From contig NC_088307.1 in assembly GCF_032854445.1 (NCBI RefSeq), positions 23,126,001 through 23,190,000 on the forward strand: a DNA stretch of 64,000 bases, read 5' to 3'. Position 1 is the first letter of the stretch; every line of letters starts with the position of its first letter. Position numbers and translations under genes: made by a program. The notes under the pieces are model-generated. The model searched no databases. It saw only the letters and a list, made by a program, of their open reading frames with translations, and was not told where the DNA came from. Source of the stretch: Liolophura sinensis. Taxonomy: Eukaryota; Mollusca; Polyplacophora; Chitonida; Chitonidae. Of this stretch, positions 59,501 to 64,000 are shown one piece after another.

Positions 59501-62455
59501 GACACAAGGAGACAGGTGGTAATGATTCTGTAAGTGATGTTCCCTTGGCGTTTTAAGGCACCCCTCCCAGCTGTCAGCATAGAAAAGTCCAGATTTTGAT
59601 GGTCAAAGAATGAAGTGCCACTTGCAGTATACATGCAATACATGTCTAACATACAAGTACATGTTACAGCAGTAAATGCTTCACCTGCTACAACTACCCA
59701 AGAAAGCTTCAACTGCCACAACTACCCAAGAAAGTTTCAACTGCCACAACTACCCAAGAAAGCTCCACCTGCAACAACTACCCAAGAAAGCTTCACCTGC
59801 CACAACTACCCAAAAGCTTCACCTGCTTCACCTGCCACAACTACCCAAGAAAGCTTCACCTGCCACAACTGCCCAAGAAAGCTTCAACTGCCACAACTAC
59901 CCAAGAAAGCTCCACCTGCCACAACTACCCAAGAAAGCTTCACCTGCCACAACTACCCAAGAAAGCTTCAACTGCCACAACTACCCAAGAAAGCTTCAAC
60001 TTCTCTTACCATTGTCTTCCTACATGTATAAATGTATAATTCTTTTACTAATTCAACAACAAAGATTTGATTTGTTCATTTTTTTCTTTCTGACATGTTC
60101 AAGGTCACCATTTTAAAATCAAGATCTATTTTTCCCTTCTATTTATTTTTGTACAAATTTTTTTCTGGGCCCCCTTTTTTTTTCATGCCTTCTGTCATGA
60201 AGAACATCTTAACCATGATTGTAATTACAACACTGATACACAAACATCTACTCTAAACCCTCAACAAACTCAACCACAGACACAGTGGATCTTTTACCAG
60301 ATTATATGAATGTTATGTGATCTAGACAGATTATTATTTAACATCTGGTACATGTACATTCTAACTAAACAGCAAATTTCAGTCTACAAAAAGTTTTGTT
60401 TTCGAACTGCTTCTTAATTTACTGCATCTTTACTGATCAGATTTCTTGAGGATTGTAAAGGGTACACCTTTAGGTTTAGCCAGTATTTGAAATCAAGATG
60501 TCTCTGTCTCTTTCTGATACGTTCCCTTCAATATATTCCCTATTTCGCCCATAATAATTTCACCAGATCAAGGTGCCCTGTACACACAGTTTTAAACCTT
60601 GTACCTTCATGTATCTGTGAGTTCTCTATATGCACTCTTAACCACACAGTGCTACGCTCACGTAAACCTCTCTACGTACCAGCCATACCCATGTCAGTTT
60701 TGTATAAGTGATAACCTTGTTATCATCACCACAGAACACAAAGGCACCATCCAGAGCTGTACCGTGACCAGTTTGTCTGTATATCTAAAACACCATACTA
60801 TCAGTCAATGCTTTAAACACCAAACTATAGTAGTGTATACACTATGCAGTGTATATACAACAGAAAAGATTGATATCTCATGAAGGTCCACATGTACAGG
60901 TATTCTGGGGGGAATAAAAAACTTGATCAATGGAAACATATTTTGTATATGTCTCAAGCAAAAAGCAGGATGTTTTTGACATTTTCAGTAGAAATGTTTA
61001 ATGATGTTAAAATATACATGTACAGTGTACAATGAATTTTGAATATCCGCTCAAGGCTTCCATTGCCATGCTTCACTTACCTTTCCACATCAAAAATAAA
61101 AAAAAATAAAAGGAAATTTGAATTCAACTACAAATGTATAGATGTGTGAGGTCAGTGCCTGTGATCACAGGTGCCTGGGAAAAAATAACTGGTAAGGTAA
61201 TATCTCTTCCTTCACCATAATCACCTCATCTGCTTAGGTTTTTATCCAATGCTATATACCGTACATGCATCCTGGACAATTAAAACTTCTGTTGCTGTAC
61301 ACTCTAATTCCTCAACGTCTACCAGTACGAAAAATCAACTATTATTGTGATTTATACCACTTTATCATTTCATTTTGGCGATAAAGATATCTTGGCTGGG
61401 TTGGACAATTTCAGAGCTTCACAAAATGTATAATTTTAGTCAGTCGACACAAAATAATGCCCGCAGAATGTGCTTAAACAATCATCTTGCCAACATGCAA
61501 AACAGTGTAGTTACAGTAGTTTATAAATGTAGCAAATAAATGCGACTTTTCACTTCAGCCTTATGCATTGACGCATCCCATACGAACCTTTATTTCAAAG
61601 TTTTCGAAGTTATTGTAATGTATGAATTTCAAAATACTTGTCTAAGAATGTTCAAGTTTTATAAAGCATGTGCAAAATGCTCTGTGACCAATCGCATTAC
61701 TTCACTGTCATGACTGTTTAAAAAAAAAAAAAGGTGACATAACAGGATTTCCTGATAGGTAATTTATATGTGTAAATTGATGACATTTCTTCATGCAGTT
61801 TTTCTATTGTCCACCTGAGCAGACAGGTATGACTTGCCCACCTGAGCAGACAGGTATGACTTGCCCACCTGAGCAGACAGGTATGACTTGCCCACCTGAG
61901 CAGACCTGTATGACTTGCCCACCTGAGCAGACTGGTATGACTTGCCCACCTGAGCAGACAGGTATGACTTGCCCACCTGAGCAGATGGGTATGACTTGCC
62001 ATTGAAAGACACTTTACATCGCATAATTCATGTAAAACTCCTGACATGTTTATGTTTATCATATATTCATTATTTCATTAGCTACTGTGCGTCTGAATAA
62101 TCTGGCACAACCGAGTTTTAAACAACATTTATATCAATTAATTCTGACAAAACTGATACATATATAAATAATACATACTATACTGCACTGTGAAGTTCTC
62201 GAACATTTTGATACAAGCATCATACCAAATAATTCAGGGAATAGGCCTGCTGTTAATGTGAATGAAATAAATAATTCTTTTTTAAAGGAGAGAAATACAA
62301 ACCGATCTTCCTTACCTAGTATTTGACAACAACATAATCAATTCTCATTGTTCACAAATGGCTGGAATAAACCTGGTAATCAAATATGCAAATTTTTTAA
62401 AACTAATTTAAAAAAAGGTACTTACATGGCCTCCATGGTGGACATGACCTGACAT
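41302..62455 (-). CDS. SLC31A1: High-affinity copper transporter CTR1, complete, 5 coding exons
   Basis: CTR1 trimers pass Cu(I) across the plasma membrane. Exons: 62455-62426, 44465-44319, 43097-43031, 42665-42491, 41503-41302; 621 nt, 206 residues plus TAG. The N terminus is rich in Met and His ([10 protein letters not shown], then [11 protein letters not shown] and NLSMEHSMM) like the copper-catching ectodomain of the family. TM1 spans about residues 83-103 ([20 protein letters not shown]). TM2 carries the selectivity motif M166-xxx-M170 ([12 protein letters not shown]). TM3 carries G183-xxx-G187 (ALGAGAGYF). The C terminus ends in His-Cys-His, as in human CTR1 (190 residues). All phases match (0, 0, 1, 2). 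Intron 1 is about 18 kb. A non-coding 5' exon is possible: the minus strand has an acceptor-like CTCTTCCACAG ending near 62687. Confidence 0.96.
41570..41719 (-). repeat. SINE-like family A, head truncated, in CTR1 intron 4
   Basis: (TTTA)n tail, TTGATTGGTGTTTTACACCG, to CAGACCTTCCCATGTATGGC. Its tail lies only about 65 bp upstream of exon 5. Confidence 0.88.
42491..42665 (-). CDS. SLC31A1: CTR1 exon 4, TM1 and loop
   Basis: 175 nt, phase 1 to 2, acceptor GTGGAACAG, donor GTAAGT. It encodes [20 protein letters not shown], then [14 protein letters not shown] and TETHKTVG, nearly as in human. Confidence 0.97.
43031..43097 (-). CDS. SLC31A1: CTR1 exon 3, pre-TM1 segment
   Basis: 67 nt, phase 0 to 1, acceptor TTTGTTACAG, donor GTGAGT. 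It encodes [20 protein letters not shown], then VG; human CTR1 has FYFGFKNVELLFSG here. Its acceptor forms the first unit of a tandem array. Confidence 0.93.
43098..43405. repeat. 25-bp minisatellite of splice-acceptor copies in CTR1 intron 2
   Basis: Plus-strand unit ACATCTGTAAGTAAATAACT, then TAAGT, about ten degenerate copies. The first copy overlaps the exon 3 boundary at 43097/43098. Read in gene sense most units are TTATTTACTTACAG then ATGTACTT, the same as the true acceptor and first exon bases. Confidence 0.9.
43455..43560. repeat. SINE-like family B fragment
   Basis: GTGGAGGAACCTATAGGAGG then CCCAGGTGTATGAAACAGTT, a diverged copy. Confidence 0.45.
44319..44465 (-). CDS. SLC31A1: CTR1 exon 2, Met/His-rich ectodomain
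   Basis: 147 nt, phase 0 to 0, acceptor TTTTGGTAG after a T-rich tract, donor GTAAGT. It encodes [17 protein letters not shown] and ends SMEHSMM. Confidence 0.93.
44825..45020. repeat. SINE-like family B
   Basis: GAGTTTTTCACTCATATGAT, TTAAACCACTAACATTTGGC, TAGTGACAAACTTCATG and AGAAAAAGTGGTCTTCACAG. Confidence 0.6.
45236..45459 (+). repeat. SINE-like family A, nearly full length
   Basis: Head GGGGCCTCCATGGCTCAGTT with box A, a deletion that removes the box B region, then core and (AAAT)n tail. Imperfect flanking duplication (AAACGTAATTTC and AAAAGTAATTTC). Confidence 0.92.
46334..46480 (-). repeat. SINE-like family A fragment
   Basis: AAAGAATATTTCACTTATAT, GGCAGAGCCCGGGTAAAACC and GAAGCCAGCA, head missing. 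Confidence 0.85.
48930..49184 (-). repeat. SINE-like family A, full length, diverged
   Basis: From TTATTTATTTATATGATTGA to GCCACAGAGGCCC, with GACTTGAACTCACAGCAATC in between. Confidence 0.88.
49243..49344 (+). repeat. SINE-like family A, 3' end
   Basis: CCCCCGGACTCTGCCCGGTT, GGCCGCCGTCGCATAAGTGA and an A-rich end. Confidence 0.88.
49345..51728. other. CTR1 intron 1, unique sequence
   Basis: No repeat or exon recognised. AT-rich, with scattered short open frames on both strands (for example 51007-51213 and 51153-51419) that lack splice or family support. Confidence 0.4.
51729..51993 (-). repeat. SINE-like family A, full length, diverged
   Basis: TTTATTTACTTATTTATTTA tail, GTGGGAGGAAATCAGGGCAG core, GCCACGGAGGCC head. 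Confidence 0.9.
52047..52244 (-). repeat. SINE-like family A, well preserved, head truncated
   Basis: TTGATTGGTGTTTTACGCCA to GACTTGAACTCACAGCG. It contains the intact core GGGCAGAGCCCGGGGGAAAC and CACGTACGGCCGGCGAGG, only 54 bp from the previous copy and in the same orientation. Confidence 0.92.
53240..53388 (+). repeat. SINE-like family A, 5'-truncated
   Basis: GAGAAGGTCTGGCAGCAACC to the (AAAT)n tail, with high similarity to the full-length copy. Confidence 0.92.
53389..56070. other. CTR1 intron 1, unique sequence
   Basis: No supported feature. The open frame at 55179-55463 has a hydrophobic start but no recognisable family or splice context. Confidence 0.4.
56073..57174. repeat. 28-bp minisatellite, about 39 copies
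   Basis: Unit ATAATCACCCAATCCAGCTG then TACCACTG. Units at the left (before about 56.46 kb) are heterogeneous (TACTGTTG, TATCCTGTTG). Units at the right are nearly identical, so recent amplification was at the right side. No spacer structure. Confidence 0.97.
57213..57480 (+). mobile_element. SINE-like family A, full-length reference copy with target site duplication
   Basis: Head GGGGCCTCCGTGGCTCAG with box A TGGCTCAGTCGG (57223-57234) and box B GAGTTCAAGACC (57291-57302), so it is tRNA-derived. The conserved core and 3' domain run to an A-rich tail. A perfect 12-bp duplication ATAAAGACAGTC flanks it (57201-57212 and 57481-57492). At 268 bp it is the best copy in the window and probably the youngest. 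The conserved 3' part resembles the deeply conserved SINE domains described in molluscs (Nin-DC or Meta type); I cannot tell which. Confidence 0.95.
57520..57720. repeat. Dispersed repeat shared with 6.8-7.0 and 31.3-31.5 kb
   Basis: ATAGGACGGAATCATACAAA and GAGAAGCAGTCAACAGTTTT, then GATGTTGGAAAGATGCAAG. The same order occurs at 6920-6980 and 31450-31510. Confidence 0.7.
57721..59675. other. CTR1 intron 1, unique sequence
   Basis: Nothing recognised apart from short A/T runs. Confidence 0.4.
59680..60003. repeat. 28-bp minisatellite, about 11 copies
   Basis: Unit CTTCACCTGCCACAACTACC then CAAGAAAG, with one shortened unit near 59.81 kb. Because 28 is not a multiple of three, the array is read through all frames; the 138- and 146-residue open frames here are artefacts. 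Confidence 0.96.
61811..62005. repeat. 28-bp minisatellite, about 7 copies
   Basis: Unit CACCTGAGCAGACAGGTATG then ACTTGCCC. It lies 420-615 bp downstream of CTR1 coding exon 1, in intron 1. Each unit has an E-box (CACCTG). Confidence 0.96.
62426..62455 (-). CDS. SLC31A1: CTR1 exon 1 (coding part)
   Basis: ATG at 62455, [10 protein letters not shown], then donor GTAAGT at phase 0. Ten residues, four of them histidine. Confidence 0.85.
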
Positions 62456-62686
62456 TGTCAAGTCTTTTAGTTAACTTTTTTCTTCTGTGGACAGCCTCTG
62501 GCGGAGAGGGGGGATATATTCTGAATCCAAAGCCTTGTTACTCAGGTAAACTCCGATGATATTACAAAATCTGTTGGAAAGGTGTCAGGTAACTGTCGAG
62601 TTGTAACTCATCTGTGAACGCTCTCCTCGCTCACCTGTTCCTCGGATCAACACTAACTTCAATATTGACGCAGCTCTGTGTCACTC
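62456..62686 (-). other. SLC31A1: Probable CTR1 5' UTR/leader
   Basis: Sequence directly upstream of the start codon. A pyrimidine-rich CTCTTCCACAG on the minus strand at its far edge could be the acceptor of a leader exon. The true transcription start cannot be placed. Confidence 0.35.
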
Positions 62687-63559
62687 CTGTGGAAGAGAGA
62701 GACACAAAGAGAATAACAACACAGGCCCAAAGGTAAAGACGTTTGTAATTATCCGAAAAGAGCAAGGTGTGTTAGACAAACCAAATGGCACTACGAAGGA
62801 ATTTACAGCAGCGAAACTGTGGTGGATAGTACACAAAAATTGTTGGGGTAATGACCAGCAGTAAAGCATCAATGTGGGCACTCTTATCAGTCACAAGGCC
62901 ATCTCTCTATCAGCAGACAGAGAAAAAACTTGCTCCCCTGTGAGCGGAAAACCTCGGCCCATGTCAACACAGCGCTTCCAATTCTTTGGGCTAAAATAAC
63001 AGCCCTTTTCAACATGGGTTTATTGAAATTAGTCCGGATTGTTAAGAATCTGACTAAAGCTTTACATACTGACACTCACAGTACACATCAATCTACCTGT
63101 CCATGACTCAGACCTCGTTAAAAGGTAAATTAGGTTTATACAACTACTACCTGGAATTTGAAAAGGGGTTCCCAAGTGGTTTTTAGTACATACTTATGTT
63201 ATTTTAACAAAACTGAAAAGATAAGGTTACATTTTGTCATACTAGTCTCTTGTTATTTTTGGTTATTCCTTTTTATATTACCCACTTATTACTCCTAATA
63301 ACTGGACTTATTATTTGCAATTAATTTATCAGGTGAATAGGGCCACAGAAAAATGTACTGCTTTCAATACTGACTGTCAATTACTAATGTTCTCAGAGCA
63401 TTTCTGAGAGGTGAAAGAGCTTAAACTTTGTTCCCTAATCTCAAAAAGATTTAAAAAAAAGAAAAAAAACCCAAAACTTCAAGTTTCATTTCATTTTTCA
63501 TTTATTTCCTTCATCAGTTTTGAGACCATATCAAACATTTTCTCAATTATACAACAGGA
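62687..63559. other. Upstream flank or leader intron of CTR1
   Basis: No exon, TATA box or repeat can be supported. Confidence 0.35.
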
Positions 63560-63785
63560 GTATGATTGTATGCTTGGGGTTTGACGTTGTACTTAACAAT
63601 TTTTTAGTCAAATGGACGACGAAGAGTCTTTAGGGCAAGTCCATGCCTTCAAAGTCCTGCAGCCACTGAAGTATCATGCCGAAGACACCAGACATGACAT
63701 CCCACCCAGTCACATTACACTGACACCGGGCAAACCAGTCTTGTTTCCTTGCTTTAACTTCTCAGTTCCCATTAAGACGTAACTT
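63560..63785 (-). repeat. SINE-like family D
   Basis: Contains ATGCCGAAGACACCAGACAT, CCCACCCAGTCACATTACAC, and CAGTCTTGTTTCCTTGCT, the family D blocks, here the longest 3' part in the window. Confidence 0.7.
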
Positions 63786-64000
63786 ACACATTAAACATTT
63801 AAGTGCATTTATTTCTATTCACAAATGTAAAAAAAAAATAAATAACCCAAATTTAGGATCAGTTTTTATTGGTGCATCTAATGATAAAAAGTCTGCTATT
63901 GCCCTATCTTTTTCCATGTGCAGTCCATCATTACAGAGTAACCGTCTGGATCTTCTCTCTGGCTTATACCACTTGTCCCCTATTATTATTCCATAACATA

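Larger units (their letters stand above)
44466..62425 (-). other. SLC31A1: CTR1 intron 1, about 18 kb
   Basis: Contains at least eight family A SINEs in both orientations, a family B copy and three 28-bp minisatellites. No nested gene was found. Open frames inside it come from repeats or have no similarity I recognise. Confidence 0.85.

Noticed and set aside
59615-60116. Two long overlapping repeat-containing open frames (138 and 146 residues)
   Set aside because: The 28-bp minisatellite has no stop in any frame; the unit is not a multiple of three, so no protein repeat is conserved. It lies in a CTR1 intron on the opposite strand.
61718-62062. Open frames on both strands over the 7-unit array
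   Set aside because: Same reason: stop-free 28-bp minisatellite, with no start, splice or family support.

Overview
The window is nuclear DNA from an animal, most likely a marine mollusc. Genes are split by GT-AG introns, and the spaces between them are packed with tRNA-derived SINE-like repeats, a MITE family, minisatellites and long (AT)n runs. The mollusc assignment is inference. It rests on a secreted multi-WAP protein of the perlwapin type and on a repeat family, with tails like GTATAAGTGAAATATTCTTG and CAATCAAATAAATAAATA, that I associate with mollusc genomes. I cannot name the species.

Layout from left to right: (1) 1288-8294, plus strand: the last ten exons of a dopamine/tyramine beta-hydroxylase-type copper monooxygenase; its signal/DOMON 5' end lies off the left edge. 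(2) 9.2-11.3 kb: two minisatellites and SINE pieces. (3) 11.7-16.6 kb: a segmental duplication, in which the 3' exon of the WAP gene (15.1-15.4 kb) has a decayed copy at 12.0-12.2 kb. (4) 15128-22169, minus strand: a complete seven-exon gene for a 325-residue secreted protein with a signal peptide, a six-cysteine module and five WAP domains. (5) 22.2-30.2 kb: repeats plus one orphan signal-peptide-like exon (25.6-25.8 kb). (6) 30247-31086, minus strand: an intact intronless gene for a diaminopimelate-epimerase (DapF) fold protein, normally bacterial or plant. A second copy at 33403-34239 is broken by a single in-frame TGA. (7) 34.3-41.3 kb: repeats and a minisatellite, with no gene seen. (8) 41302-62455, minus strand: a complete five-exon high-affinity copper transporter gene (SLC31A1/CTR1, 206 residues) with an 18 kb first intron full of SINEs and three unrelated 28-bp minisatellites. 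(9) 62.7-64.0 kb: flank with one SINE.

All exon chains were built by hand from splice sites, reading phase and family similarity. Each chain closes in frame: 978 nt for the WAP gene, 621 nt for CTR1, and 1347 nt plus one leading base for the DBH part. Points deserving a second look are the DapF-like pair, with catalytic cysteines kept but several substrate-binding residues changed; an array of decoy 3' splice sites in front of CTR1 exon 3; and the paired loss of two disulfide-partner cysteines in the DBH-type enzyme. CTR1 imports copper and DBH needs it; sharing one 64 kb window may be chance.
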